Source of the DNA: Flavobacterium sp. UBA2787
GTDB taxonomy: Bacteria > Bacteroidota > Bacteroidia > Flavobacteriales > Flavobacteriaceae
NCBI GenBank assembly: GCA_002352205.1
Contig: DEHZ01000011.1
Span: 1-64,000 of the forward strand
DNA: 64,000 nucleotides
Direction: 5' to 3'
How positions within the stretch are numbered: position 1 is the first letter of the stretch; each line of letters starts with the position of its first letter. The position numbers were made by a program, and so were the translations under genes. This document shows positions 18,335 to 27,236 of the stretch, in pieces. Below the pieces are notes generated by a model, which worked only from the letters and a program-made list of their open reading frames with translations, made no database searches and was not told where the DNA came from.

Positions 18335-19807
18335 GTGGGCAACAAAATTTCTTACTTTTTTCAAACTGTAGCAGTGATTTTTATCTCTGCCGTGTGCTTT
18401 CTTTTTTTCAAAGAAGTACTGCCTAAACGCATTTTTTCTGAAGCAAAACCATCTGCCAAAAATGTAGTAGTAGATAGCATTTTATTAGAAGCCGTAGCAT
18501 TAGATGAAAAAAGCGACAGTAAAGCTGAAAAAGGTGTTGATACTTTCCGCAGAAAAAAAATTGTTTTTGAACAAATTGATGGCATCACTTTTCCACCCGA
18601 AGAATACGAACAATACAAAGGGTTTCAGTTTTTAATTCCGTTCTTCGAAAAATTATATTTGTTAGAAACGGAACAAAAAGGTGATATACGAATTGCTTAT
18701 TTTGGTGATTCTATGACCGATGGCGATTTAATTGTGCAGGATTTTAGAAATTCACTTCAATCGCAATACGGTGGAAAGGGAGTGGGGTTTGTTTCCATCA
18801 CTTCCGAATCTGCCGGTTCAAGAAGTTCTATTTCGCATCAATATTCCGGCAATTGGAAAACGCAATCGTACCTCAATGTCAAACGTCCGCTAAAACCTTT
18901 TGGGGTAAACGGACATGTGTTTTTTGCGAATGATACAATTTCAAATCCTTGGGTGCAATACAAAGCAGGTCACGGCGTGCATACTTCTCTACTGAATAAT
19001 CCAACGTTGTTTTATGGGAATTCAGACAACCAAGAAGGGGAACTCATTGTAAAAATTGGAAAAGATACCATTACAAAAAAATTAAGTCCGGACAAATTGC
19101 TCAATACACTAGCGATTTCAAATTCGGCTGTAAAAAGTTTTAAAGCTTCGTTTAATGTAGCTGATTCAATTCCGATTTACGGATTTAATTTTGATGATGG
19201 AAAAGGTGTTCATGTGGATAATTTTTCCAATCGAGGAAATTCAGGTTTACCTATTTCAACGTTTAATGTAAAATTGATGAACCAGTTTCAGGAACGATTT
19301 GATTACGATTTAATCATTTTGCATTACGGAACCAATGTGCTGAATTACGGTTCTTATAATTATGATTGGTACGAAAAAAGCATGACTCGTGTGGTCAATC
19401 ATTTAAAACAATGTTTTCCGGGTGTAACCGTTTTGGTAATTTCAACCGCAGACAAAGCCACCAAATATGATTTGGAAATGAAAACCGATTCGGCTGTAGT
19501 TCCATTAACATTGGCTCAACGAAAATATGCCGTGCAATCAAAAGCAGGCTACTTCAATTTGTTTGAAGCCATGGGTGGAGACGGCTCAATGACCAAATGG
19601 GTGGAAGAGGAAGTTCCGGCCTTAGCAGCCAAAGATTATACGCATTTTAATTACAAAGGAGCACAAAAAGTGGCCGGATTGTTGTATCAGCAAATTCAAA
19701 CAGGTTATGCTCAATACAAAGAAATGCGAAAAAACAGAAAAATAACACCCAATAAAGCGGCTGTAGATTCCGTTTCATCTAAAACGACAACGGCTAATGC
19801 TCAATAA
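18335..19807 (+). CDS. Membrane-anchored SGNH/GDSL hydrolase, likely O-acyl transferase or esterase
   Basis: The 490-residue product starts at a GTG (18335); an in-frame TAG just upstream at 18326 and the absence of an early ATG support this. Residues 5-24 form a membrane anchor. The SGNH fold is shown by Block I GDSMTDG near residue 124 (nucleophile Ser), LHYGTNV (Block III-type Asn) and the DYTH Asp-x-x-His near residue 436. It overlaps the next gene by 11 bases, and a third gene encodes an MBOAT acyltransferase. That set resembles AlgI/AlgJ or PatA/PatB O-acetylation systems, in which MBOAT passes acyl groups across the inner membrane and the SGNH protein loads a glycan. A TACATTTG box lies at 18307-18314. 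Confidence 0.8.
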   Translation: MGNKISYFFQTVAVIFISAVCFLFFKEVLPKRIFSEAKPSAKNVVVDSILLEAVALDEKSDSKAEKGVDTFRRKKIVFEQIDGITFPPEEYEQYKGFQFLIPFFEKLYLLETEQKGDIRIAYFGDSMTDGDLIVQDFRNSLQSQYGGKGVGFVSITSESAGSRSSISHQYSGNWKTQSYLNVKRPLKPFGVNGHVFFANDTISNPWVQYKAGHGVHTSLLNNPTLFYGNSDNQEGELIVKIGKDTITKKLSPDKLLNTLAISNSAVKSFKASFNVADSIPIYGFNFDDGKGVHVDNFSNRGNSGLPISTFNVKLMNQFQERFDYDLIILHYGTNVLNYGSYNYDWYEKSMTRVVNHLKQCFPGVTVLVISTADKATKYDLEMKTDSAVVPLTLAQRKYAVQSKAGYFNLFEAMGGDGSMTKWVEEEVPALAAKDYTHFNYKGAQKVAGLLYQQIQTGYAQYKEMRKNRKITPNKAAVDSVSSKTTTANAQ

Positions 19808-21203
19808 ATCTCTTTGCTTTCTTTTTGTTTTTCTAATGAATTTGAGCGTTTCTGCTCAAACGGATTCGTTGTATGTTGAAGTTGATACAACTCAGGTTGT
19901 TATTGCTGTAAACGAAATTACAAACCAAAAAGCATTACATCCCATCTTCGAAAAGATTAAAAAAATCCAAGCCGATAAAAGTGGAAAAATAAATATCGTT
20001 CACATTGGTGATTCGCACATTCAAGCTGATTTTTTCTCGGGAAAATTTCGTCAAAACTTACAACAAAATTTTGGTGACGGCGGTCGCGGATTTGTTTTTC
20101 CGTATAGTTTAGCCAAAACAAACGGACCAAGTGATATTCGGTTTTCGTCGAATGAATCGTGGGAAAGTCAGCGAAATATTTATGCGGATAATGGCAATCC
20201 TGTCGGACTAAGCGGTTTTGCCTTGTTTACCAAAAACAAAGATTTCGCCATTGAAATGAATGTGAAAAGTAAAGAAAGTGGTTTCTCCAAACTAAAAATC
20301 CTAACGCCAAACAATCAAAAAATGTTTGAAGTGGCGTTGGCTTCCAAAATCATCAAATTAGAATCGGATATTCCTAAAAATATCGTTCATAAAATTAAAA
20401 ATGGCGAGAGTTTATCGGTTATCGCAGATAAATATAATGTTACGATTAAATCCATCAAATCGGCAAACGGATTAAAAAACAATAACATCAGAGCGGGAAA
20501 AACCTTGAAAATTCCGTCCAATCAAATGGAGAAAAGAGTGGTGGAACGTTCCGAATTTATTCCGTTGGAAACAAAAAGGGAAGATGGTTTTCATTCCTTT
20601 GAATCGGATTCGCTTTTACATAAAATTTATTTGATTCCTGCCCTTGAACAAACCGATTTTGCGTTAAACGGATTGGTTTTGGAAAATAATAACCCCGGAA
20701 TTATTTATCATACCATCGGTGTCAACGGTGCAAAATGTTCGGATTACAACAAGTTTCCACTGTTTTTTGAGCAGATAAAAACATTAAATCCTGATTTGGT
20801 AATTATCTCATTAGGTACTAATGAAAGCTTCGATAAATTGGTGACAGCCGATTATTTTTTTCAATTAAATTTGATGATGGAATCGATTGTAGCCAAAAAT
20901 CCTTGGGTTACTTTCTTAATTACCACACCGCCGCCATCGCAATTTAAACGAAAATTTCCCAATACATTTGTAGCTGATTATACTAAAGAAATTATGTCTC
21001 AGGCTGAGCTGAGAAATTATGCCGTGTGGGATATGTTTACCAATTTTGGTGGACTTTTTGGCATCAATCAAAATGCAAAAGATGGTTTGATAGGTGGCGA
21101 TAAAGTGCATTATACCAAAGCTGGCTATGAAAAACAAGGACAATTGTTAACCGAAGCTTTTTTACAAGCTTTGCAAAATTATAACACCGAAACAGGCAAG
21201 TGA
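19797..21203 (+). CDS. Periplasmic SGNH hydrolase with an internal LysM domain
   Basis: This 468-residue protein has a signal peptide (ending in SVSAQ). Block I of the SGNH fold is HIGDSHIQ near residues 68-75. A LysM module interrupts the fold at about residues 195-240 (GESLSVIADKYNV then AGKTLKIPS). SLGTNES gives Block III, and DKVH near residue 437 gives the Asp-x-x-His pair. LysM usually binds peptidoglycan or chitin-like glycans, so the protein may hold the enzyme on the cell wall. The gene overlaps the SGNH gene upstream by 11 bases and the MBOAT gene downstream by 4, so the three are translated as an operon. Acting on peptidoglycan is inference. Confidence 0.82.
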   Translation: MLNKSLCFLFVFLMNLSVSAQTDSLYVEVDTTQVVIAVNEITNQKALHPIFEKIKKIQADKSGKINIVHIGDSHIQADFFSGKFRQNLQQNFGDGGRGFVFPYSLAKTNGPSDIRFSSNESWESQRNIYADNGNPVGLSGFALFTKNKDFAIEMNVKSKESGFSKLKILTPNNQKMFEVALASKIIKLESDIPKNIVHKIKNGESLSVIADKYNVTIKSIKSANGLKNNNIRAGKTLKIPSNQMEKRVVERSEFIPLETKREDGFHSFESDSLLHKIYLIPALEQTDFALNGLVLENNNPGIIYHTIGVNGAKCSDYNKFPLFFEQIKTLNPDLVIISLGTNESFDKLVTADYFFQLNLMMESIVAKNPWVTFLITTPPPSQFKRKFPNTFVADYTKEIMSQAELRNYAVWDMFTNFGGLFGINQNAKDGLIGGDKVHYTKAGYEKQGQLLTEAFLQALQNYNTETGK

Positions 21204-22714
21204 TACCGCTTTTTAATTTCAATCAATGGATTGATCAGAACATTGGAACTATCACTTGGGAACAGGTGCAGAGTTGGTTTGTATTTGACCCGCAAAAGCC
21301 ATTGTTGTTCAACAGTGCATTGTTTTTGGGATTGTTCCTTATCTTTTATTTCTTTTATATTCTTACTCAAAAAACGCATCGACTAAGAATTGCGTATGTG
21401 GTGGCATTTTCGCTTTTTTTCTATTATAAATCAAGTGGAATTTTCTTTTTACTGATTATTTTTTCGTCGGTGTTGGATTATGCGATTGCGAAATTGATTT
21501 ATGATGAAAAGAACAATTTCTATCGAAAATTCTATCTAGTCGTTAGTTTGGTGGTGAATTTAGGATTGTTGGGATATTTTAAATACACCAATTTCTTTAT
21601 TGATAATACCAATTTACTTTTCGATAGAAATTTTGAATTTCAGGATATTATTCTTCCGGTCGGAATTTCGTTTTACACTTTTCAAACGTTAAGTTATACG
21701 ATTGATGTGTACCGAAAGGAACTCGAACCCACCAAAAGTTTTATGGACTTTTTGTTTTTCGTTTCCTTTTTTCCGCAATTGGTGGCGGGACCGATTGTGC
21801 GGGCGAGCGATTTTATTCCGCAGATATATAAACGATTAAATCTTACGAAAGAAGAATTTAATGCGGCTTTGTTCTTGATTATTGGTGGTTTGTTGAAGAA
21901 AGCGGTAATATCTGATTACATTTCCATCAACTTTGTCGATCGCGTTTTTGATGCTCCAAACAGTTATACCGCTTTTGAAAACTTAATGGCTTCGTATGGG
22001 TATGCGATTCAAATTTATTGCGACTTTTCGGGGTATTCCGATATGGCAATTGGATTAGCTTTATTGATGGGATTTTGGCTTCCGCCTAATTTTAGAACAC
22101 CTTACAAATCAGCTTCGGTGACGGAGTTTTGGCGACGTTGGCATATTTCGCTTTCCACTTGGTTGCGTGATTATTTATACATTTCGTTGGGTGGAAACCG
22201 CAAAGGAAAATTTAGAACCTATATCAATTTATTCCTTACCATGTTGTTGGGTGGTTTGTGGCACGGAGCTTCGTGGAAGTTTGTGTTTTGGGGCGTTTTA
22301 CACGGATTGGCCTTAGCCGTAGAACGATTTTTTGGCAGTTTTATCAAGTTGCCTAAAAATCATTTCGTGCGGACGATTCAAATATTCTTGACGTTTCATT
22401 TTGTGGCGTTTTGTTGGTTGTTTTTTAGAGCAAAAGATTTTCAAACGGCGTTTCAAATCATGCAAAATATTGGGGAGATTACCTTTAATCCGAACCAGTG
22501 GATGATTATTGCTCAAGGATATCAGAATGTATTTTTATTAATTGTTATTGGTTTTGTTTGGCATTTTCTTCCTACCAATTTTATTAAATTACTTCAAAAA
22601 GGTTTTGATGCTACGCCATTAATCGGAAAAGCCGTTGTGTTGGCTTTTGTGTATTGGATTGTGTATGCCACGGCTTCGGCAGGACCGCAACCGTTTATTT
22701 ATTTTCAGTTTTAG
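21200..22714 (+). CDS. MBOAT family O-acyltransferase (AlgI/DltB-like)
   Basis: The 504-residue protein is a polytopic membrane protein with the MBOAT hallmarks: VGISFYTFQTLSYTIDVYR, DFSGYSDMAIG, EFWRRWHISLSTWLRDY and the catalytic-type His in GGLWHGASW near residue 355. The start is a GTG whose last two bases are shared with the TGA stop of the LysM-SGNH gene (4-base overlap), a sign of coupled translation. Homologues AlgI and PatA move acetyl groups from the cytoplasm across the inner membrane to a periplasmic SGNH partner. Here two such partners are encoded just upstream. The acceptor glycan is unknown. Confidence 0.9.
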   Translation: MIPLFNFNQWIDQNIGTITWEQVQSWFVFDPQKPLLFNSALFLGLFLIFYFFYILTQKTHRLRIAYVVAFSLFFYYKSSGIFFLLIIFSSVLDYAIAKLIYDEKNNFYRKFYLVVSLVVNLGLLGYFKYTNFFIDNTNLLFDRNFEFQDIILPVGISFYTFQTLSYTIDVYRKELEPTKSFMDFLFFVSFFPQLVAGPIVRASDFIPQIYKRLNLTKEEFNAALFLIIGGLLKKAVISDYISINFVDRVFDAPNSYTAFENLMASYGYAIQIYCDFSGYSDMAIGLALLMGFWLPPNFRTPYKSASVTEFWRRWHISLSTWLRDYLYISLGGNRKGKFRTYINLFLTMLLGGLWHGASWKFVFWGVLHGLALAVERFFGSFIKLPKNHFVRTIQIFLTFHFVAFCWLFFRAKDFQTAFQIMQNIGEITFNPNQWMIIAQGYQNVFLLIVIGFVWHFLPTNFIKLLQKGFDATPLIGKAVVLAFVYWIVYATASAGPQPFIYFQF

Positions 22715-22740
22715 AAAGTAGTAGAAGTTTAGCTAAAAAT

Positions 22741-22770
22741 AAAAACCGCAAAGCCGTTAGACATTTGCGG
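22741..22770. repeat. Dispersed hairpin repeat, copy 1
   Basis: An A run is followed by CCGCAAA (22746-22752) pairing with TTTGCGG (22764-22770). The same hairpin with changed loop or paired bases recurs at 24669-24693 and 29044-29068. It lies between convergent genes and could also act as a terminator. Confidence 0.65.
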
Positions 22771-22829
22771 TATTTTAAAAGAATGCATTATAGAACTACG
22801 AAAGACGAATCGTCTTTTGCAAACAATTT

Positions 22830-23309
22830 TTATCTGTTGCTTCTAAAGCTTCCGTTGGTAACAGTAGCCGTAGTACCTTCTTCATTGGTGCCGGTAAAAC
22901 TGAAAGTCCCTTTTACGTAATCATCGCTCAACTCTGTGATAACCAAAGTTCCTGAAGATGCATCAATCACTTCTTCTCCAATCCATACATCAGCAGAATA
23001 AAGTGTCGTTAAATTAGCGTCAGATGGGAAATCATCAGAAATCTCATGTGTTCCAAGAGAAGGTTCGTTCGGTATCCACAAGGAAATTCTTGAATAAACC
23101 TCGTTTACAGTTTCATTACCCAAAATTAATGTTCTTTGAGAAGTAAGCGTTTCCGGTTCAAAATCATATTCGATACCATTTAAGGTAAAACGAAGATAAA
23201 GTGAGGTATCCGGGTTTTCTTCTTCAGGAGTTGTTGAATCATCATCAGAAGAACAACTCAAAAAGCTAATGGAGATGAAAGCAAATAATAGAAAAGATAA
23301 TTTTTTCAT
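22830..23309 (-). CDS. Lipoprotein of unknown function
   Basis: This 159-residue protein has a lipoprotein signal (MKKLSFLLFAF... SFLSC with Cys20) followed by an acidic Ser/Asp stretch typical of flavobacterial lipoproteins. The rest is a small beta-rich domain (LRFTLNGIEYDFEP near the start, GTFSFTGTNEEG near the end) of the kind found in many flavobacterial lipoproteins. No catalytic motif is visible. It is a single gene that converges on the MBOAT operon. Confidence 0.7.
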   Translation of the reverse strand: MKKLSFLLFAFISISFLSCSSDDDSTTPEEENPDTSLYLRFTLNGIEYDFEPETLTSQRTLILGNETVNEVYSRISLWIPNEPSLGTHEISDDFPSDANLTTLYSADVWIGEEVIDASSGTLVITELSDDYVKGTFSFTGTNEEGTTATVTNGSFRSNR

Positions 23310-23651
23310 GGTAAATAGTATTTAATAGTTATAATTTTATTGTTTTTAACGCCATTTTAATTTGGTGTTTCTTTTGAGCTTACTCAATTTCGTTGATTAT
23401 TCTTTCCGATTGTACTAACAAATACGAAAGAAAAAAGCCGGTTATGAAGGAATTATTTCTTTTTTAAAAATACCTATTGACTTTTTTAAACGGGTGCAAA
23501 TCTACGCATAATAATTTATAAAAATGCGTTAAAATTAATCACAGCAAAATATTCCTTACTTATTAAGTCACATAAAACCAACGAAATCCATCGCGAGCTA
23601 TTTATTGACCTTATTAGTCAGCTCCGCATTTTAACAAGGCTGTACTGATTA
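23310..23651. other. Intergenic gap, no gene seen
   Basis: This 342-base AT-rich stretch lies between two minus-strand genes. CAAATCTA at 23497-23504 reads TAGATTTG on the minus strand and could be a distant promoter box. At 23590-23650 there is a degenerate match to the AGCTCCGC/GGAGCT tails of the dispersed repeats. I see no RNA or coding signal. Confidence 0.4.
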
Positions 23652-24416
23652 CTATTTGCTCTTTTTCAAAAATTCAGTCAACTCAGATGGTTCTGCTCTT
23701 TTGCGGTAGTCGGCATCTAAAAAGGAATAGATGATTTTGCCATTTTCGTCAATAATATACGTTGCCGCTAAGGGTAGTTGATTGGACGCATCGCCGTTGT
23801 GTTTGTTTAAGGCAAACGATTCATTATACATTTCTGCCACCACATCAGTAAGCTGAAACACGATGCCGTATTGGTTGGCAACTTTATTTCCTACGTCGCT
23901 CAACACTTCAAATTGCAGGTTGTTTTTCTCGGAAGTACTAATCGATTCATCCGGTAATTCGGGTGTTAAGGCAATTAAATTGGCTCCTTGTTTTTTAAAA
24001 TTCGCCAACTCTTCCTGCAAGGCGTTAAGCGTTAAATTGCAGTACGGACACCATCCACCGCGGTACCATGTGAGCACCACTTTGCCTTTTTTTAAATAGT
24101 CCGATAATTGAACCGGTTCTCCCAAAGCATTATTTAACGTAAAATCAGGGGCAACATCGCCGTTTTGTTTTGCATTTTCCAGTATTCCGCTTTCTTTTAC
24201 AAACGTGATACCTTCTTCATAAGCTTTCTTTTTAGCATCGTCTGCATTCAGTGAAAAATTTCTTTTCTTTTCTTCTAATTTTGATTTTAATAAAGCGTTG
24301 TTTTCTTCTTCCATCGTATTTTTTTCTGTCTCGGTTTCTTGAACTTTTGTTTCTTTTGCGTTGTTACAGGATAGCAAAAGGCTAAAAAGAAGGGCTGCTG
24401 CAATTGTATTTTTCAT
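23652..24416 (-). CDS. Peroxiredoxin-like (AhpC/TSA) lipoprotein
   Basis: This 254-residue protein begins with a lipoprotein signal (LLFSLLLSC), then a Lys/Glu-rich linker to about residue 85, then a thioredoxin-fold domain (APDFTL, WYRGGWCPYC, TYIIDENGKI). The WCPYC motif puts a CxxC at the position of the peroxidatic Cys, as in the PRX-like2 group. It should reduce peroxides or disulfides from a membrane-anchored position. A CAAAAGTA box (TACTTTTG on the minus strand) lies at 24521-24528, about 105 bases before the start. No partner gene is adjacent. Confidence 0.85.
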   Translation of the reverse strand: MKNTIAAALLFSLLLSCNNAKETKVQETETEKNTMEEENNALLKSKLEEKKRNFSLNADDAKKKAYEEGITFVKESGILENAKQNGDVAPDFTLNNALGEPVQLSDYLKKGKVVLTWYRGGWCPYCNLTLNALQEELANFKKQGANLIALTPELPDESISTSEKNNLQFEVLSDVGNKVANQYGIVFQLTDVVAEMYNESFALNKHNGDASNQLPLAATYIIDENGKIIYSFLDADYRKRAEPSELTEFLKKSK

Positions 24417-24661
24417 ATTGATTTTACTTTTTAAGGAAAGGACGCTTTTAGACTAAAACAGTAATTAGCCTACGCAAAGCGAAGTAAAGTTGCCTTTCGT
24501 ATTGATTAAAGGTATTTATACAAAAGTAAAGATATAACGTAAAAAAGACCGGAAAGAAGGCTTTTTTGGCTTAAATTTAGGATTAGGAAGGAGTAAGTTG
24601 GTAGTTAATAGTTGGCAGTTGGGAGCTGTTTATTTGCTGAAAGTAAATTTCATTTTTTAGA

Positions 24662-24725
24662 TTAAAAACCTCAAAGTCAGGAGACTTTTGAGGAGCGTTC
24701 TAAGAACTCTTTATGGATCTGTGAG
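24662..24725. repeat. Dispersed hairpin repeat, copy 2 with a compensatory change
   Basis: CCTCAAA (24669-24675) pairs with TTTGAGG (24687-24693); at the same stem position copies 1 and 3 have G-C instead of T-A, so both sides changed together. The loop GTCAGGAGACT matches copy 3's GTCGGGAGACG, and the following GAGCGTTCTAAGAACTCTTT matches copy 3's GAGCGTTCTACGAACTCTTT. Confidence 0.7.
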
Positions 24726-24786
24726 ATTATAACCAACAGCCAAATATAAATAACTTTTTTTATGAATAGATTAATTTTTCAACTCC

Positions 24787-24808
24787 TCTCGCTATTGGGA
24801 TAGCGGAG
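24787..24808 (-). terminator. Perfect hairpin, repeat-derived, beyond the lipoprotein gene
   Basis: CGCTAT (24790-24795) pairs with ATAGCG (24800-24805) around TGGG, with flanking CTC/GAG-type pairs. The GGAGCTG tail matches the other dispersed repeats in this region. It lies 20 bases past the stop of the minus-strand gene, without a clear T run, so the terminator role is a guess. Confidence 0.45.
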
Positions 24809-24827
24809 CTGCTTGTTTTTAATTTGA

Positions 24828-25208
24828 CTATTGCTTAGTGAACGTTTCTTCTATTTCTACGCCATCGACTCGAATAACTTTCCAAACTAATTGTGTTTCT
24901 GTTAGTTCGAGAATTATTGTATTATATACTTCTAGTCCCGGATCGGAAAAATCCCAAAAAATTTTAAGATTATCGCCAGAAAGTGTCCAATCTCCATAAA
25001 CGTCAGAGATATTGGGTCCAGGAAAAATATAACGGTATTTAACACGTCCATTATTGTAAAAAATAGGACCAGCAGAATAATTTTCATAAACCTTATTCCA
25101 TTCTCCAATCAGTAACCTATGTTTCAAAAAATCATTATTGTCATCATTCGAACAACCGGCGAGACTTAATGATACTAGTAGAAAGAGGAGGAAATTAATT
25201 TTTTTCAT
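24828..25208 (-). CDS. Small lipocalin-like lipoprotein
   Basis: The 126-residue protein has a lipoprotein signal (LVSLSLAGC, Cys19) then a domain with LIGEWNKVYENY, GDWTLSGDNLKI and a terminal VWKVIRVDG strand. This GxW pattern is typical of the small lipocalin-like lipoproteins of Bacteroidetes. The ligand and role are unknown. It is followed closely in the same direction upstream by another lipoprotein gene of similar design (25293-25706). Confidence 0.68.
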   Translation of the reverse strand: MKKINFLLFLLVSLSLAGCSNDDNNDFLKHRLLIGEWNKVYENYSAGPIFYNNGRVKYRYIFPGPNISDVYGDWTLSGDNLKIFWDFSDPGLEVYNTIILELTETQLVWKVIRVDGVEIEETFTKQ

Positions 25209-25292
25209 AGTATTTAAATTGTGTGTATGTGATAATTAAATGGCAATGGTTTCGTATAAGAGTAATATTGGTGAGCGGAGTTAATGTATTTT

Positions 25293-25706
25293 TTAGTAAG
25301 GTTCATAAACCAATTTGGTAATTCCATCCGGATATTCTTCTACTAAATTTTCACCCACTTTATACATTTTACTGATATATTCTATTCCATTAGGCAAGGT
25401 AAATTTATAATTGTTTTCGCCTAAATTAGTCCAAATAACTCCTGTATCTAAATACACTTGGTTGCATGGGTCAGGAAAAGTGTTTGGCGGTACAATAAAT
25501 CCGGCTACAGTATTATTGGATTTAAATTCTTTATAATATTCTAATGAACAAGGTAGAATTTCTTGAGGCTCATCAGATTCATAACGTTCAATCGTTCTCC
25601 ATTTGCCGATGATGATATCGTTATTACTATCGTCATTATTATTTGAGCAAGAAGAAAAAAGCATAAAACCTGCTAAAAACACATAAAGTAATCTCATTAT
25701 TTTCAT
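25293..25706 (-). CDS. Small lipocalin-like lipoprotein
   Basis: This 137-residue protein has a lipoprotein signal (FMLFSSC) and an Asn/Asp-rich spacer, then GKWRTIERYES and a series of short strands ending in LVYEPY. A second in-frame ATG is the fourth codon and could be the real start. It shares the GKW/GEW design with the gene at 24828-25208, so the pair may be old duplicates. No catalytic motif is visible. Confidence 0.66.
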   Translation of the reverse strand: MKIMRLLYVFLAGFMLFSSCSNNNDDSNNDIIIGKWRTIERYESDEPQEILPCSLEYYKEFKSNNTVAGFIVPPNTFPDPCNQVYLDTGVIWTNLGENNYKFTLPNGIEYISKMYKVGENLVEEYPDGITKLVYEPY

Positions 25707-25778
25707 TTGTAAAGTGTAGTTTTAGTTAGTTGTTTAAACAATAGTATCAACTAGCGGTAGAATGAAATGGTTAGCAAA

Positions 25779-26489
25779 TTACTGTTTTTTAACTTCTACC
25801 CAACTATTATATTCATTGATCAAATCAATGATCTGTTCTTCATTTGATTTAGGTTTTGATAAAAATAATTTTTCTAATTTATTTTCAATTTCGTCATTAC
25901 CATGTAGATAAATTTGTAATAATTCATATACATTCTTTGTCATTTTTAAATCGTTATTATAGTTGTTTAATTCTAATCCTTGATTGTAGTTGATTAATTC
26001 TAATTTTGAATCATACACTGAAATATAATACGTTACATCTTCATAAGAACTATGAAAATTACCTTGATGCATATTTCCACTTGTCGGTAAAGGCACCACT
26101 TTTTTAAATAACTTTACTCTACCTACAGTTAATCGATTAAAAAATTTATACTCAATTCTTTTTTCATAATCATCTATGTGTGCCGTTTCTAATGCTCGAT
26201 AATCATATCGATCGATTTGCTTCGCTTTAATTTTATCTGCCTGAGGATTTTTTACTCTTTCGTAATGTTTATTTTCTTTTGAAATGTAATAACTGATTAT
26301 TTCATCTATGTTATATTTATTTTTTTTGCCGTTTATCACCGTTTTTACGTAATGGTCAGTTATACTAACTTTTTCAACAGAAATGGTGTCAAAAGATTTT
26401 GTAACAATAAAATCAGACGTTTGAGCAGTACAATAGGAGCAAAGTACTAATATAAGTAGAGTTTTATAGTTTAGAATTTTGTGTTTCAT
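25779..26489 (-). CDS. Secreted protein of unknown function
   Basis: I prefer the ATG at 26489 (236 residues) because the signal peptide (KTLLILVLCSYCTAQ) follows it; an upstream ATG at 26516 adds nine residues that are not typical of a signal. The mature part is rich in Lys, Asn, Tyr and Ile and contains TVINGKKNKYNIDEI, a segment seen in small bacteroidetal secreted proteins with a DUF-type beta domain. I do not recognise the family. The gene is 44 bases downstream of the 124-residue gene. Confidence 0.6.
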   Translation of the reverse strand: MKHKILNYKTLLILVLCSYCTAQTSDFIVTKSFDTISVEKVSITDHYVKTVINGKKNKYNIDEIISYYISKENKHYERVKNPQADKIKAKQIDRYDYRALETAHIDDYEKRIEYKFFNRLTVGRVKLFKKVVPLPTSGNMHQGNFHSSYEDVTYYISVYDSKLELINYNQGLELNNYNNDLKMTKNVYELLQIYLHGNDEIENKLEKLFLSKPKSNEEQIIDLINEYNSWVEVKKQ

Positions 26490-26533
26490 TTTTGCTAACG
26501 TTTCATAAAGTTTCAATCAGATGCTACGTGTGG

Positions 26534-26908
26534 TTATTTTTTTAGTTCGTTAAATAGTATCTCATCATTAAATTCAACTTTAGAAATATGTCTAACGCTA
26601 TTATTCCAGTCGAGTGGTGTCCAATAGTTAGGATATTTCACAACAATTGCATTTCCGATTAATTTTTCTTTCAGATTGTTTAATTCTAATCCATTTTCCA
26701 ATCCTCTATTAATGTAAAATCTACGTTCATTATTTTCCATTACGAAAATAACATCATTTCCTTTATTGCTATAAATCTCCTTTACAATTCCGCTTTCAGA
26801 AATAGCTTTATTTTCAGATACGATTGGTACAGGTCTAAAAATTAGGACTGCAATTATAAAAATAAGTAAACTGAAACTAACTAAAACAATCTTCGCAATT
26901 TTCTTCAT
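26534..26908 (-). CDS. Small membrane-anchored protein, unknown function
   Basis: This 124-residue protein has one N-terminal transmembrane segment (residues about 5-26, IVLVSFSLLIFIIAVLIF) and a small soluble domain on the outer side, with VIFVMENNERRFYINRG and VVKYPNYWTPLDW. I do not recognise the family. The 102-bp repeat at 27006-27107 with a promoter-like TATATTTG lies about 100 bases upstream and reads towards it. Confidence 0.6.
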   Translation of the reverse strand: MKKIAKIVLVSFSLLIFIIAVLIFRPVPIVSENKAISESGIVKEIYSNKGNDVIFVMENNERRFYINRGLENGLELNNLKEKLIGNAIVVKYPNYWTPLDWNNSVRHISKVEFNDEILFNELKK

Positions 26909-27005
26909 AATCGTGATTTTTAAATTGGCTACAACTTGTTCTTAAACGCTGAAAATATTTGTATTTATACTAGATTTTGGAAAGTTCACCTCGCGTTAAC
27001 CAAAC

Positions 27006-27107
27006 CCAAATATATCCTTTTTCCCTCTAATTTGAAACTAGTTAGTTTTGATTTTGAAAAATCACTTGTTGAAAATGGAATGGTAAATTGATTTGAAGTG
27101 GTGTCCC
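27006..27107 (-). repeat. 102-bp direct repeat, copy 1, promoter-like
   Basis: By eye this copy differs from 31318-31419 at 5 of 102 positions, with no indel. On the minus strand it contains TTTC, 19 bases, then TATATTTG, a near match to the Bacteroidetes promoter, pointing at the gene starting at 26908. ACAACTTGTT at 26931-26940 nearer the gene is also shared with copy 2 (31268-31277). Confidence 0.8.
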
Positions 27108-27124
27108 TATAACGATCGCGATTA

Positions 27125-27160
27125 AAGAGCATCGTGCCATTAAGTAAACTTTGGGGATCT
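27125..27160. repeat. AGAGCATCGTG repeat, degenerate copy
   Basis: AGAGCATCGTGCC... here matches the start of the repeat seen at 28500, 31438 and 31895, but its second half is diverged (ACTTTGGGGATCT instead of GACTTCGGTGAGCT). Just after it TGCCAG (27169-27174) can pair with CTGGCA (27199-27204). Confidence 0.55.
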
Positions 27161-27236
27161 CGAACTTTTGCCAGCCGGGAGGTTCTCCTTATCAGTTTCT
27201 GGCAGGGCAGTCTACTCGATTAGCCGTTCGTTTTTT

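Larger units (their letters stand above)
24417..24827. other. Repeat-rich intergenic gap
   Basis: This 411-base gap holds a run of GTTGGTAGTTAATAGTTGG type simple repeat (24597-24625), hairpin repeat copy 2 (24662-24725) and a stem with a TGGG loop (24787-24808). No gene is visible. Confidence 0.5.
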
